Positions 23,765 through 36,416 of a stretch of DNA of 64,000 nucleotides are shown here, in pieces; the first letter of the stretch is position 1, and the number at the start of each line of letters is the position of its first letter. Origin of the DNA: Epiperipatus broadwayi (taxonomy: Eukaryota > Onychophora > Udeonychophora > Euonychophora > Peripatidae). The notes under the pieces were generated by a model. It was not told the origin of the DNA and ran no database searches. It was given only the letters and a program-made list of their open reading frames with translations. The stretch covers positions 9,514,411 through 9,578,410 of the forward strand of contig JAQFVV010000013.1 of the NCBI GenBank assembly GCA_028023455.1, read 5' to 3'. Position numbers and translations under genes: made by a program.

Positions 23765-24614
23765 ACTGCTATATTATATATGTGTGTGTGGTGAGTATAT
23801 ATAAATATATATTATACAAGTAATTTTATATCTACATATATAATTCTGTGAAATTTATATATAGATAATTCTGTGAAGTCTAGTAAAAAAAAAACTGCAG
23901 ATGTAATATTTAATAATTTAATATTGTTAAATATTAAATGTGCTGGAAAATTCCAGTAGAGTTATTGTTAATAATTAAATACTAAATATGATGGAAATTT
24001 CCAACAAAGTTATTGCCTACATTTCTAGCTACCAAAACGCTAAAATAAATAGAGGTGGTTACTTTTATTAGAAATATAAATAAAACTATTGCATTTTTTT
24101 TAGTAATTATTATTAATTTCTTTTGACTGCAGGGTAAGGTAATCATTTAATGACAAACAAAGAAATCACTTCTGAGAAGAGATTTGCCTTCTAAATTTCC
24201 AAAGTGGATCTAGAACATTTTTAAACAGGTTGCACTGGTCTAGAATATTATTTTGAAAAGTCTTTGGACAGATGGAGAAAATAGCTAAGATTATAAATGA
24301 AAGATACTGAATGTATTTCTTAGCCTATAAGTTCAATTCCTCATAATTAGAAACAAAGGTAAAAATAGTTTATATGTTTGCTAGTTTTTAATTAATAAAT
24401 ATGATCATTGTGGCTTAACGATTATCTGTCTATTTTTAAATAAACTGGTTCTTCTTGTAAATATATGGAAAAATCTAATCTAATTCTTTGTACTGTTATT
24501 AAGTCAGATAGATAGTAAAATATTTCATTGCTTGCCTTTTTTGCAACTGATGTATTGGTTATGTGTAGATTCTATATCTTATAATCATTTCTGTCATTGC
24601 AGAAGAGATATGAC
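23765..24614 (+). repeat. 5' LTR-like block of the old Ty3 element
   Basis: The block is homologous, in pieces, to 36417-36596, 37443-37800 and 38270-38390: shared AAAAAAACTGCAGAYRTAA, a CTAGCTACYAAAACSYTA-like segment and a terminal TCTGTCATTGCAGAARAG. It is followed by TGGTACCATC, a possible primer site. The exact LTR ends could not be fixed. Confidence 0.55.
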
Positions 24615-24831
24615 AATGTGGTACCATCAATAACAGGATTTGATCAAATTCAGACATCATAATCAGTAATGCGGCAGTTGCGGACAAGATTTAATCAATG
24701 TAATTGACAAACTGGTACAGTTAGAAAGATTCATGTAATAGCTACAAAAAATTCTAATTTTAGCAAAGTAAAACTTGTAGTATTAAAATGTCACAAACTA
24801 TTATTAGAGAATTTGACAGTGTCCTATCTTC

Positions 24832-25447
24832 ATGCAACATGTGCAAAATTACTTTCTTATCAATAAAGTTGAGGAAAGTAAAATTAAAATAGCAATTTTA
24901 TTATATTTCACAGGTCAAAGGGTATTTGAAATTATTAACTGTTTATGTGGGACAGTTGAACCAGAGAATTTTTGTAATGAAGAAATAATTTCTAAAAAAC
25001 AATTTCTGAAGTTAAATGAATATTTCAACCCTTTACCTTCAAGACATATAGCTTGATTTCATTTTAGGCATAGAAGTTGAGCTCAAAAAAAAAAGCATGA
25101 ATATAACATAGTACTGAGAGACCTAGAAAAACTGTGTATATGGTGATTTTATAGATAAAGCACTTTTTGAACAGTTTTTATAGGGGATGTCAGAAAAATT
25201 ACTGATACAGGAATTGTTATCAGAGAAAAATCTGTCAGATAAAGATGCAATTAAAAGAGGGATAGCTTAAAAATTAATATTAGAGCAGTCAAAGGAATTT
25301 CAAAAATTAAACTTAGATATTATAATTAAAATTATTATCCAAAAAACTGAGAACGGTGTATAAGTAATTTTAATAAAACAAAACCAATGGAACAGAAGCT
25401 TTTTATGATTCTGCTGTGGAAAAACTGGACATATAGCTTGTAATTAT
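24832..25447 (+). pseudogene. gag remnant of the old Ty3 element, with zinc knuckle
   Basis: A 74-codon frame (24832-25056) has capsid-like text: LLYFTGQRVFEIINCLCGT, then KLNEYFNPLPSRHIA, the pattern of the Ty3 gag region before the nucleocapsid. Downstream, around 25412-25444, CCGKTGHIACN is a CX2CX4HX4C-type zinc knuckle with one cysteine context altered. Stops separate the pieces. Gag would assemble the particle and bind RNA; this copy cannot. Confidence 0.7.
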
Positions 25448-25979
25448 ATATGAAAAATGAAAAAACACAAACTGTGGTTTTAAATGACATATAACAAATA
25501 TTTGTTAAAAATCTCCAAGGGTGAATAAAAATCTGCAACAAGTATCTCAACTGACAACAAAGCTAGAACCCAGATTAAAAATACCAAAATAAATCTCATT
25601 GAGCAAATAATACTTCCAGTTCAAATTTATGAAAAAAGACTATTGATGGAAATTAACATTCAGCAAAAATTGGAATAATTTAATAAAAAATAATAATTGC
25701 ATTAAAAAATTTATTTATAAGCACAAGATGTAAATGAAAATAAAGTGAAAATTCTTAGAAAAGTATCAGTAGATATAAAAACAAACAGAAAATCTCTATT
25801 AGATATAGTTTGAAATATAATAATCTTATTATAGGCCATGAATGGTTTTTAAAACATAATATAGTTAAAAAAGATTAATATTAAATATGAAGTTAAATGC
25901 AAATTCTAACGTCTATTTAAAATGAAGCAGGGAAATTGATCTGAAAGAAGGGACAAAACCTGTTATTTGCAAAGTTTGT

Positions 25980-26520
25980 AAGGTACTATTTGCCCAGAAA
26001 GAGAAAATTAAAAAAGCTCTTAGGGAAATACTTACATTGTTACAAGAGTCATCACACTTTGCAAAACTGAATTTAAAACAGCATTTCATCAGATTCCAGT
26101 AAGAAAAAGGTCATCAAAATTACTATTATTATCTACCTTTTGGAATAACAATAGCACCAAATATTTTTTAAGCAAAAAGATTCTTTATTCCAGGGGCTTG
26201 GTGGCATTATCCCATATATTGATGATATTCTCATCACTGCAAATTCAGAGATATCACTTAGTAAACATAGAAACAAAGTCTATAGAAGACTAGAGAATTT
26301 TGGAGTACAGTGGAATGAAAAAAATGTATTTGTAATATCTAAAAACTAAATTTCCTCAGACATGTAATCAGTAAAGAAAGTAAATTACCTCATCCAAAGA
26401 ATGTATAAGCTGTTTAAAAAGCTCCATAACCAAAAAAATGTCAATGAGCTACAAACTTATTTAGGTTTAATAATTTTTTTCAAATTTAAAAAATATATGC
26501 CAAAATAGATCATTCATTAT
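25980..26520 (+). pseudogene. reverse transcriptase remnant of the old Ty3 element
   Basis: In shifting frames the plus strand reads YLPFGITIAPNIF (about 26128-26170), the conserved palm segment, and then YIDDILITANSE (about 26217-26250), which holds the catalytic YIDD box. Thumb-like text follows to about 26520. Stops and frameshifts are frequent. Confidence 0.78.
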
Positions 26521-26559
26521 AAGATTTATTTTAAAAAATCCAAGTTGGACATGGAATGA

Positions 26560-27620
26560 AAACTATGAAAAAGCATTTAATGGAATTAAAGTTTTATTAA
26601 CACTGAGATAGTTATTCATTCGATACAGCAATCTTGATGTGATACTTCTGCCTATGGTGTAGAGGCTGCACCATCTCATCCAATGTGAAGCAGAAAAAGG
26701 CCAATAGTGTCTTTATCTAGATCAATATCTAGTGCCAAAAAAAATTATAACCAATTATATAAAGAAGCAGTAGTTATAATATTCTGGAATTAAAAAATTT
26801 CATCAATATTTATATGATCATTATAGTCATCATCACCATCTTCATTCATTATCAATCCACTTCAGGATAAAGGTCTCTCTAAGTTATCTTCTCTAATATC
26901 TAGTCTCTCTTCTTCAATCATCCCAGCACTCTTATTTCATCTGCCCATCCCACATGAGGTCTTTTTCTACATTTCTTACAGTCTCTTGAAATCTAGTTTA
27001 AAATTTCAATTGTCCCATCTATTATCATCTCTGCTAGTAATATGTCCAGTCCAACTCCACATCAGTCTCTTAATTCTTTCAATGATGTCAGTAACATAAA
27101 TTTGTTCTTTCACCCATGTATTTCATTTCCAATTTCTTATTATTCCTAACATGCATCTCCCCAGACTTTAGTGAGTGATCTGAAGTCTCTGTATTGCTCT
27201 TCTGTTAAACTTAAGCCTTAGATTCATAAGAACTGATAAAACACATTTATTAAAAACCCTATTCAAAGACAGAGACATATTTCCATTTAATATTGAGTTA
27301 TTTCTACAAAAAACCCTCCAACCAAATTTAATTCTATGATTAATTTTATCCATTATGTTTCTATATGACCAAGATATGTGTATTATTAACTTCTTTTAAT
27401 TCATCATTATAAGTTTTATTATTTTCTTTTGAGAAAATCCATTGAATACTATTTTAGTCTTAATTTTATTGTAATAATAGACCATAAACTACTGTTAGGA
27501 ATATGTAATTTAAGATCCACTTCCAAAGATTTGAGTCCATGCATGTTACACTGGCTAAATTTTCTATCAGCATATAACTATTAGTTGAAGTATATAAAAG
27601 GAAAGCTAATTCAACATGGT
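26560..27620 (+). pseudogene. RNase H remnant, interrupted by an RTE-like insertion
   Basis: DTSAYGVEAAPSHP and an SRSISSAKKNYNQLYKEA-type segment (about 26640-26790) are Ty3 RNase H signatures. The text stops near 26823 and resumes at about 27478 with DHKLLLGICN and later LSAYNY. The intervening 640 bp is foreign and reads on the other strand as a non-LTR 3' end. Confidence 0.75.
26828..27463 (-). mobile_element. 5'-truncated RTE-like non-LTR retrotransposon fragment
   Basis: Read on the minus strand, the fragment ends in a (TGATGA)-type tail at 26828 and shows the end of an RTE-clade reverse transcriptase in broken frames, including a GHITSRDDNRW-like stretch and a KKTSCGMGR-like stretch. 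It matches 63025-63640 at the nucleotide level. Insertion into the RNase H of the older Ty3 element dates it as younger. Confidence 0.65.
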
Positions 27621-27639
27621 CATGCATTATCTCAAATGC

Positions 27640-28560
27640 ATGAGAAATTAAAGTTTAATAGATCAGAAATTGAAAAAAAGTATATAGACCTAATTCATTC
27701 AAATGTGTTAAATAGTAAAACAATTGCTAACTAAAATAAAAATGATGATAGATATCAAGAATTAATTAAATGGATAAGTATGGGTTGACTTGCAAAATGG
27801 TCAAAGTATCTAGAAGTCTCTTTTTGGAATGCTAGAAAATCTCACAATACGCAAGGGTTGTATATTAAACAGTGACCAAGTTATAATACTAATGGCTGAA
27901 AGAAAGTTTTAAATTTACTTCATGATAACTATTCAGGAATTGTTGGAGCTAAAGCATCAGTGAGAAGTTACATCTGGTAGCCAATATTTGTAATGAAATT
28001 GAAAACTTTAAATTATGCCAATTTACAGGTAGGGTACCTAAAAAAAATTGCATAAAATGGCCTACAACAACTCAAACTTGGCAGCAAATATATATAGACT
28101 ATATTGGAGCCTTTAAAGATCATATTTTCCTAGTTGATATGTATATTCTCATTGGATAGAAGGTAGAAATGTAAAAAAATTGAGCTCAGAAGAAGTGATG
28201 AAAAAATTACAAGAAGTTTTTTCATATCTTGGTTTATCAGAAACCATCATATCTCACAATTGTCTCTGCTTTTACTTCCAGAAAATTTAGTAAATATTTA
28301 GCTGAATGGTGAAATAAATATATTCTTATTCCACTATATAATCCAGACTCGAATGGGTTAGCAGAAATTGCAATTGGCATTTTAAAAAAAACTCTAAATA
28401 AACTGTGTTTCATACATTGCTACAGCAACATTCAACACCAATAGTGGTAACAGGAGAGTACTCTGCTAAATTACTATTTTGAAGAAATTTTAAAACTAAA
28501 CTAAGTATGTTTCTTCCTAGTAAAAAACCCCCAAAAACTTCGAGAAAACTACTACAAAAC
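27640..28560 (+). pseudogene. integrase remnant of the old Ty3 element
   Basis: Plus-strand pieces include LLHDNYSGIVGAKASVRSYI (zinc-finger region, about 27918-27980), WPTTTQTWQQIYIDYIGAF with the first catalytic Asp (about 28059-28115), and LGLSETIISHN...SAFTSRKF (about 28220-28290), where the second catalytic Asp position reads His, consistent with decay. Several stops and frameshifts. Confidence 0.75.
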
Positions 28561-28972
28561 AAAAGACATGGTAATTGATAAAATACTATTTATAGATACT
28601 TTACAAAAAAATGGGTTGAATAAAGAATAATAAATCATTCATCTGCTAAAAGTATTGAAGTGTTAATGGCTGACAGAACAAAAGTGAAAAAACACATTAA
28701 TCACTGTCATTTGAAAACAAATGATGACTTAATACAAATAAGCATGGCAGACAAAGAAACGAGCCAGACAGATGGCAAAAAATAAATAATGGAATGTCAA
28801 GGCCTAAGAGAAATGAACAAATCAGTGGAAAAAGAGGAAGCTGCAAGTCCAGCAGTTGCATGTAAAAGCAAAAAAAAAAACACCAAACTACAGAATACTT
28901 AAAAATCTAACTAAGCAGGGTTCTTGTGGAGGGGAGATTGTATATATATACTGTGTATATTGTAATGGTCAG

Positions 28973-30305
28973 ATTCGTTAATAGGTAGTAAGGATCTTTT
29001 TTTTGCGGATGATATATTTTTGTGTGCAGAAAAAAGATAAGATGTGGACGTTATGTTGAGGACATGTGCAAGAGTGGGTAAAGAGATGGGGATTAAATTT
29101 AGTGAAGAAAAATCAAATATAATGATAGTTAATACTGGGGAAAGAGAAGATGTAGAATTTTTATTGGGAGATATTAAGTTAAGTGTGGTGAATAGATATA
29201 GTTATTTGGGAATTATTTTAAGTAATCAGAAAAATTATTTGGATGAATGGGAGAAAAAATTGATAAATGAAGCAAAGAAAAGAAAGGGATTGATAAAGAA
29301 ATTAACAGTGTTTTCATATAATAAATATGATGTAGCTAGAATTATATGGAAAGGAGTTGCAGTAGCAGGGTTAACATATGGTAATGATGCATTATATGTT
29401 AGTAAAAAGATATTAGATTACTTAGAAAAAGCTCAAAGGGAAGTAGGAAGACATGCATTGGATGCAGAAGTATGGACAGCAAGGGAGGCAATTCAAGGAG
29501 AAATGGGATGGTCAAGTTTTCATATGAGAGATGCAAAAAGTAAAATGAAAATGTTTGGTAGATTGCAGTTTATGGATAATAAAAGAATAGCTAAAATAGT
29601 ATTTAATTGGGTTATGAGTAAAGGGCAGGTAACAAGATGGGTGAGAAAGGTAATGCGGTATGCAAAAGATTTGGATAAAGAATTTATATCAGTATATTTG
29701 TACAAAAGATGGGATGATTGTGTTAAGAGGATTATTGAGTGTTATAGTAGTAAGGAATGGGATAAAAGAATAAATTTATTAATAAAGACTAGGGAGTTAG
29801 AGAGATGGAGAAATAGTATGGAGAGTAAAAAGAGTTTAAATATATATAGAAATAAACAGAATATTAGGTGTGAGTTAATATATGATAATAGTAAGGAAAG
29901 TAGTTTATTGTTTAAGGCTCGAACGGGATCTTTAGCTACAAAAGAATATACATGTAAATGGAAAAATATGGGTGATTTATTTTGTAAATTATGTAAGGAA
30001 GGAATAGAAAATATTAGGCATTTGTTAATTGAATGTAAATGTTTGAAAACAGAAAGGGTACATATAATGAAGTTGTGGAAAAATAAATATGAAAAGAGTG
30101 ATTATACAGAAAGTGAATTATTGGTTTTTATGCTGGGTTTGGGAAAAGATAAGGGGGATTTAGATATAAAGGTTATAGAGTTGACAAAGATTATGTTGTG
30201 GAAATGGGATAGAGCAGATTATGGGTAAATTTAGAGTGGGGAATGTAAAATAAAGTGGCTAACAGGTTTATCTGGGCATAATTGCTGAGATATTCTTGAC
30301 TTCGT
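28973..30305 (+). mobile_element. 5'-truncated non-LTR retrotransposon (jockey/tick-transposon-like)
   Basis: The block begins just upstream of a reverse transcriptase catalytic box and ends after the ORF in an A-rich 3' region with AATAAA-like sequence near 30251. It replaces the expected LTR bases, so it inserted into the solo LTR. 5' truncation is typical of target-primed reverse transcription. End points are judged from where LTR homology stops and resumes. Confidence 0.65.
29044..30228 (+). CDS. C-terminal part of a non-LTR reverse transcriptase, open frame of 394 codons
   Basis: The frame is open from GTG 29044 to TAA 30228. In the same frame just upstream FFADDIFLCAEKR is readable, with FADD as the RT active site, but a TAA at 29038-29040 separates it. 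After it come GIKFSEEKSNIM, the YSYLGIILS box, an AVAGLTYGNDALYVS segment, LEKAQREVGRHALDA, GEMGWSSFHMRDAKSKMK and, near the end, CKWKNMGDLFCKLC with HLLIECKCL, a Cys/His motif. The GEMGWSSF-type block is what I associate with tick-transposon/jockey-like elements in chelicerates and other invertebrates. It has no fingers, endonuclease or ORF1, so it is a fragment. The length of the open frame suggests a fairly recent insertion. Confidence 0.8.
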   Translation: MDVMLRTCARVGKEMGIKFSEEKSNIMIVNTGEREDVEFLLGDIKLSVVNRYSYLGIILSNQKNYLDEWEKKLINEAKKRKGLIKKLTVFSYNKYDVARIIWKGVAVAGLTYGNDALYVSKKILDYLEKAQREVGRHALDAEVWTAREAIQGEMGWSSFHMRDAKSKMKMFGRLQFMDNKRIAKIVFNWVMSKGQVTRWVRKVMRYAKDLDKEFISVYLYKRWDDCVKRIIECYSSKEWDKRINLLIKTRELERWRNSMESKKSLNIYRNKQNIRCELIYDNSKESSLLFKARTGSLATKEYTCKWKNMGDLFCKLCKEGIENIRHLLIECKCLKTERVHIMKLWKNKYEKSDYTESELLVFMLGLGKDKGDLDIKVIELTKIMLWKWDRADYG

Positions 30306-32862
30306 TTAAGGAGAAGCCATAATACATCACATAACATCACCAGTAGTACTGAGTTCAAACATAGTTTATCGGTTCCACAATACACTCTATGAAACAACGC
30401 ATCTGATGCTACATTAGTAAACATTTCTTTAGGCACGGGGGTCATGGAGATGCAAGAGATTCAAGACTTTATTTTTGAGTTAGCTATATATAATATTAAT
30501 ATTAGACATTTATATTTTAACTGATCGAGGAGATATTATATTGAATGGGTGTCGAATAAATAAATATGTAACGGCAGACATATAGTTTGAAATTATTTAT
30601 TTAGAATATTTTGTAATAAATCATTTAACTAATAATATTTGGTTATATTTAAAATCTCATTAGCGGGATTTTCCGATACTGTTATATTTTAAAGAGATAC
30701 ATTTATTTGGCTGATGTAATCTAGCTACCTGAATTCTTGAGCAAGTATTTCAAGAGCATGCCTTCAGGGATTTATATCTTTGCAATGGAAGAGTCTAAAT
30801 TAGGATTTATAATAGTAGCTGCAGACATATATTTATTTAATTATATAAGATATTTATAAATTACTATGGACAGACATTTATTTGAGAGTGAATTATGTCA
30901 CTACTGCAGAGACGGAGTTATATATTGAATAATAAAGTTAATAAAAAGAAACATGTGGTACATCTAGAAAGGCGATATGAGGGTGGCAGTACATTAAAAC
31001 TGCAAAGCCATGGATGAGTTTAGAACAACAGGCTGGCATTTGCCATAGGCCCAAAAAGGTAAGGTGTTACATAAGCATAATCAGGAGCAAGTGGTTCATG
31101 CCATGATTACTTTCTGACTGCATGACGGTGTCAAGCCCTATGGGAACATTTATTATGTCTACTTGTGTAGGATGACTGGGATTAAGTAAATCCTGTAGAA
31201 TCCAGAATATCCAAGGCTCATAATGGGTCATCATGTCTCTAAAACATAACACATGTATAATTCACGGAATATTCTGTTAAGATTTAATATATTTTATAAC
31301 TCAGCCCTACATCATCAACATTTAATAAAGAACGTTTTGACTCTCAAAGAAATGCAATTAATGGAATTATTACTTAAAATTTAATAAAATATAAAAGCAA
31401 TAGGTAAGTTGGGTGGATATTAATAACTAATATGTCAGCCATTTGCTAAGTCATAGACCCCTGCATTTACAATAAATGAAACACCAAATGCGTGTCGATT
31501 TATATGAAATAACAAAGTTATTTATAGAAATAAATATTAATTAGGATTTGCAGGACACGCATTCACTGTTTCAAGCAATCATGTATTGGTATTTAGAAAA
31601 TTATGGAGATTTCCGAGCTGACCAGCCAACATGAGTATATAAAAGAAATATATTAGTAGATCGCTATACAAGATGGCAACCGTTTTGATTAAGATCTATA
31701 TTTAAATTTGGCGAGGTCCGGTCGGAAATCTTATAGGCATGCTATCATTAGATAATAAAAATGTAAAATTAGAAATACGTACCCAAGAAAAGACAGAATT
31801 AGGTAAGCTAGATTATTAAAGAAATTTACATAATAAATTAATCATTAAATTCATAGTTTTACAATTTATAGTTTTACAAGTTATAGAGAGAGTGAGCTAT
31901 AGCGTGATTAATATTTAGAGTACTCTAGGCCTTGGGTACAGGTAGCTGTTTTATACGAAGCTTTCAGATTCCGTGGTCAGTAGCAGATTGTTCATGAGTT
32001 TAAATATTAGCAGTTCTTTCCAGCATTCAGGTTATTAATTCACTTCAACAGCAGCAGCAGCTTTCTGATTGTTTGGGCAGCAGATCCTCTTGGTTTATTT
32101 GTGGAGGGCACATGTGGAGGTTCACGGCATATGATTGACCATCTCTGGGGGGAGAATAGTCTGGGCACTTTCTACTCGAACATACTGTGGTGGGTAAATT
32201 AATTTAAGATTTCTGGATCCTCTCACTGATCAAGAGCACAGCTAAAGTCTAACTGAAAAGTTCTTAGAAATTCAAAATGTCCTCTTTTTTTGATCTTATC
32301 TTTTTCACTTTGATGCCCCGAGGAGAATCAATGCATTTTTATAAAATTAATTAATTCAGAAAGCTGCATTTCTATTGTTTAGGTTTATTTTTACCCTTTA
32401 CATTTTTGTAATTAAAGTTTTTAGGGAATTTTTCTTTTTAATTAATCTATTATCTCTCACCGACCATTATTTGCAAAATTTCAAATACAAAAGGGAATAT
32501 ACAATTATTTTTACTTTTATTTAAATTACAATCAAATTTCTAAAATTATTATTAAATATGAAATTTAAACACAGCAATAAACTAACGAACTTTACAATTT
32601 AAAATAAATAGTTAAAGTTATATAAAATTATATAACTAAAGAGAAATCTAAATTATATCAATTATTTTTATTTATTGCTTTAAATTTGTTATCGAAATGT
32701 GTGTGGGTTTATGGTGAATTTTACATATATTTATACATTTTTAATATTGCTACACATGCAATTCGATACCAAAAAGTTTAAATTTGGGTAGGATAGGGTG
32801 GTGGGTGAGAGACGATAGAAAAAGGTGAAACTTAAGATTTGAATGCGAATCTTACTGTTTCA

Positions 32863-34200
32863 ATATATATTACACAAACAATAAATGTGGCCTATGTTCA
32901 AATGTATATATATGTGTGTTGAGCATATATATTGTAACCATATATTTTAGTATAAAATATAATTATTATTGATGTAACTAATATAAAAATTTCTCTTTCT
33001 TCTTTTGGTGATTTGATTGGCTTGATTTGCACTTTGAACAGACTACTCTCTTATATTATTTTAATAAATTTAAATTTGCTTCTTTCCATATGCTAACGCA
33101 TATCAAAATGCTTAACTTTTTAAAAATTTAACAACACATTAAAATTTGGTAAAATATTATTAAAAACAATATTTTGTTTTATTTGTCTAAAAATGATCTT
33201 AAAATTATTATTTTATTCAATTTAACAAAAAACCATTTGTTCAATTAAAATTAAATATTAAAAATAAATACAGTAATTGCGTAGGCGTCTCAATGTAATA
33301 AAAGAAAAGAGCGCGAATTTAAGAGACGATTGTCTGATAGTTTGCTTTTGGAGGGAGAATGAAAGAAAAATGGTAAAGGCAAGTAGTGTAAATTTGCCAA
33401 GCTTATTTTAAAGTAAAAAAAAATAAGTAATCGGACTACCACAAAGTTTGCTATAAACGTAAATAACATCGTGGTATTTAATTAGAAGATGCCTTGCTAA
33501 AAATAAAAGTCTGTTCAAGTCGGCTGACCAAGTGAATCGAATCACCAGTAATAATTCCCAATATTACATTTTTGAAATGTCGGAGCTTTCCAGTTTAAAA
33601 GAAAATTGCAAGAATTGGTATGTTTTAAAATGTTTATTATTTTACAATTTGGAAACATTAAAAAGTATTTTAATTACAGAAGTTATGAATATGAAAATTT
33701 GCTTTTTAAAGAAAAAGAAATTTAAATTAAAGTAAATGTTAAAGTTATCAACATATTTTAAATATTTCCGTTTCTAATTCTAATAAAAATATAGTATTGA
33801 TTGATATTTAATTCTACAAAGCCAGTAATATATTTGCTAATTAATTTGTTTAACATTTGGATAATAAATACTCTTAAAATAATTAATCAAAGCTATTTCT
33901 AATTTTATCGTCATAATAGAATGATTGAATTAAGTGCTATAATTAATATTCCTATATTTAAACGTGGATGGATAAATAATTCGCATGGATGTAATAAAAT
34001 TGGAACATTTTAATAGAGAAATGTAGAGATTAATAACTTAATGAAAAACATTTTCATTTAAATTCTGCGTTTCATATTGTGAAGTTGTTCCATGTCTTAG
34101 GAGCCACGTAAAATTGTTAATCTGATAGTGATTATAATAACCAATACAACGGATAAAATTGCATGTATGGAATTGAATTATAGTTATAATTATTGTTTCA
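32863..34200. other. intron, no gene recognised
   Basis: AT-rich. A stretch at about 33290-33550 has more CpG than its surroundings but no motif. The 67-codon frame at 33532-33735 is low complexity at its end (KKKKFKLK) and is not called. Confidence 0.5.
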
Positions 34201-34440
34201 TAGATTTATTGTTCGACACATCGTACATGGATCCCACGGAGCACATTTGGAGTTATAAAATGTTATACAATCCGAGTTGTGACACACACCTGTTATAATT
34301 CATGTATTGAACTGTAAAATGCTTTACATTTAATTTATATCACACACACACTTGTTAAATTTTATGTTAGATGCATAATGCATTACTTTACGTTTATCGT
34401 TATCGGAACTTGCATATGAAGTTCCTAAGTATATTTTATT
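34200..34440. repeat. diverged short tandem units with small hairpins
   Basis: Similar blocks of about 65 bases recur: GTTATAAAATGTTATAC, TGTAAAATGCTTTACA and GATGCATAATGCATTAC follow CACACAC-containing segments. A perfect 7-bp hairpin GGAACTT GCATATG AAGTTCC lies at 34405-34425. Confidence 0.4.
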
Positions 34441-34796
34441 AAGTTTAAATCAATAGGGGTTGAATACAATATTTATTTAAGAGAATAGCGCTTGCGAAAC
34501 AGCTTGAAAAGTATTAAATGAATTCGTGAAATGTATCAATCTTTGTGAGGTATTTTGTTGGTCTTTCCAGATTTATAGTCTTATACTAATATTACTTGTA
34601 TTATATTACACATTTTAGTTTAAGCAAAAGAAGTTAGTACATTAGTCGTCCTGATTAGCTTAGCATTTTATTATGCAAGAACCCACATTTGCTAAAGTGT
34701 TAGTGTATTCTGAATAGTCAGAAGAACTGAGGAGGATGATTTTGCACTTTAATGTGAAGTAAATAGTAATGTTGTTTAAGAATGTTAAAGGGCTTT

Positions 34797-34982
34797 AATC
34801 TGTGCTGGTGGTTAATCCGCAGATTATTTTAATTGCTATTTTTGTATTTTACACATTCCTGCGCTGGTGGTTAATCCGCGGAATTGTGTGATTATACGTA
34901 TTACTTTATGATGGTGTATAAATCCACCAAAGTGTTTAGTGTTATTTAATTCCCACGTGTAGATGAATACATCCACGGGAAT
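34797..34982. repeat. series of four hairpins with a shared ATCCRC loop-side motif
   Basis: Hairpins at 34797-34825 (AATCTG/CAGATT), 34851-34890 (ACACATTCC/GGAATTGTGT), 34903-34933 (ACTTT/AAAGT) and 34949-34982 (ATTCCC/GGGAAT) are spaced by about 50 bases. Each carries an ATCCRC core on the right of the loop (TTAATCCGC twice, AAATCCACC, ACATCCACG), while the stems differ yet remain paired. Function unknown. Confidence 0.5.
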
Positions 34983-34999
34983 ATGTTTTACTTCACAGA

Positions 35000-36416
35000 T
35001 ATAAGTTGGGCAAAGTATTTTAGTTAATCTGCTAAATCATCTTCTTCATTTGTACGCATAATTTATAAGTTAGATCATCAAATGGTAGCAGGACGTTCTA
35101 TTCAAGTTACTAAATAATAGTTAACTGTTGGTTGATTATTGTTTACCGGAATGTAAGTTTACATTTTCACTTTATTTAATGATTACATTATAGCTAATAT
35201 CCTACAGATATAATATTTATTATATTATTATGAGTTTACGGTAGGGATTTAATGGATCTGGAAATGATGTTAAATATTTCATAAGTTGATGCTGAATATC
35301 GTATAATCTCATCAATATTCATTATATTAGATTGATATAAGGTAGGACTAGATTTTAAAACTGTACCTGTGAGAAGTTATTGAAAAAAGTCAATGGACTT
35401 ATAATTTATTTATTTTATTTGTTTATTTATTATTTTTTTTATTATAATATTGGAATTAATTATTAATTTTCATAAATTTGTAAATAAAAGTTGATTTATA
35501 ATTAAACTTATTGTGCCGTTGCTATGTGTCATTCACAAAATCAGAAATCATAAACTTTGGATAGAGCATACATTATAGAGCATACATTGAAGTACATATT
35601 ATAGTCAACATGATATAAGAGTTTAGTAATATTTTGATAAAACATTTGAATGCTTCTCGTCTTTGGTAGTTTATGATGTGTGAGGTACAATAAAATCCCA
35701 TTTACCTTTTCCATCATTTTGGCTTTGCGTATTTGATTTCAGTATACAATACAAATTAATTATTAAACTTGTAAACAGATTTCCCAAATAATAACATGAT
35801 TGAATGTATTTACTTAACGTTTTTAAATTATCATTTGTCAGTAATAAGAGTCTCAATGATATAATAAACTATAAAAGAACCCAAATATTTATGTTTATTT
35901 ATTGCAAAGCTTTACCTGGACTAGCATCTACATTAAAAATCATATAGATGGTTTAAAGTTTCATAATTTCATGTAGTTCTACAAATTACGCCATCTTGTA
36001 CATGGTCGGCCATCGGGTCTCATACAATAAAAATCGCAAATTAAGGTTTAAAAGTAATAACATTGCACTTATAATTTGTTTAATGTGTTTTATAATACTA
36101 CTATGATAGTTCTTCGCGGTACACCCTGGCTGCGATCAAATTAAATATAAAAGTTTATGTTAGATCATTAGTTTGGTCTATAGTAAGTTGCTCCAGATGT
36201 TGATTGTGGTCTTAGGTGCATAAAATAGATAGCATGATATGCTCTTGGTTACAGCTCTTAATAGCTGACAATAATTGAGTGGGACTTGATCAGTGATCGA
36301 AGTCACAATTCTTAGTGCACTTACGTTACGTAGTTGGGACCACACAATCAAATGCTTACAATTTTGAGTGCCGCAATGTGTTCGGCACGATAGGTAGTTG
36401 AGAGGGCAATTTATGG
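35000..36416. other. intron, no gene recognised
   Basis: AT-rich with low-complexity T runs near 35400-35450. Frames at 35671-35856 and 36178-36459 on the minus strand show no family motif and are not called. Confidence 0.5.

Larger units (their letters stand above)
23765..28955 (+). mobile_element. old degenerate Ty3/gypsy element, plus strand
   Basis: Remnants of gag, zinc knuckle, reverse transcriptase, RNase H and integrase appear in order on the plus strand between an LTR-like block (23765-24614) and a polypurine-like tract (GGAGGGGAGA, 28928-28937). Stops and frameshifts occur throughout, so it is much older than the element at 5264-23123 and belongs to a different lineage. It is itself interrupted by an RTE-like fragment (about 26828-27463), and a foreign LTR (from 28961) begins shortly after its polypurine tract. 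Boundaries are approximate. Confidence 0.75.
28961..32862 (-). repeat. third copy of the outer-element LTR (solo), carrying a non-LTR insertion
   Basis: Twelve bases TGTAATGGTCAG at 28961-28972 match the LTR edge. After a foreign block, from about 30306, the LTR continues (GTACTGAGTTCAAACATAG...) to CTTACTGTTTCA at 32862. Flanks are ATAT before and ATAT after. It is clearly more diverged than the other two copies and has many small indels. No pol sequence accompanies it, so it is a solo LTR. About 80 bases near its start are missing or replaced at the non-LTR junction. Confidence 0.8.
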
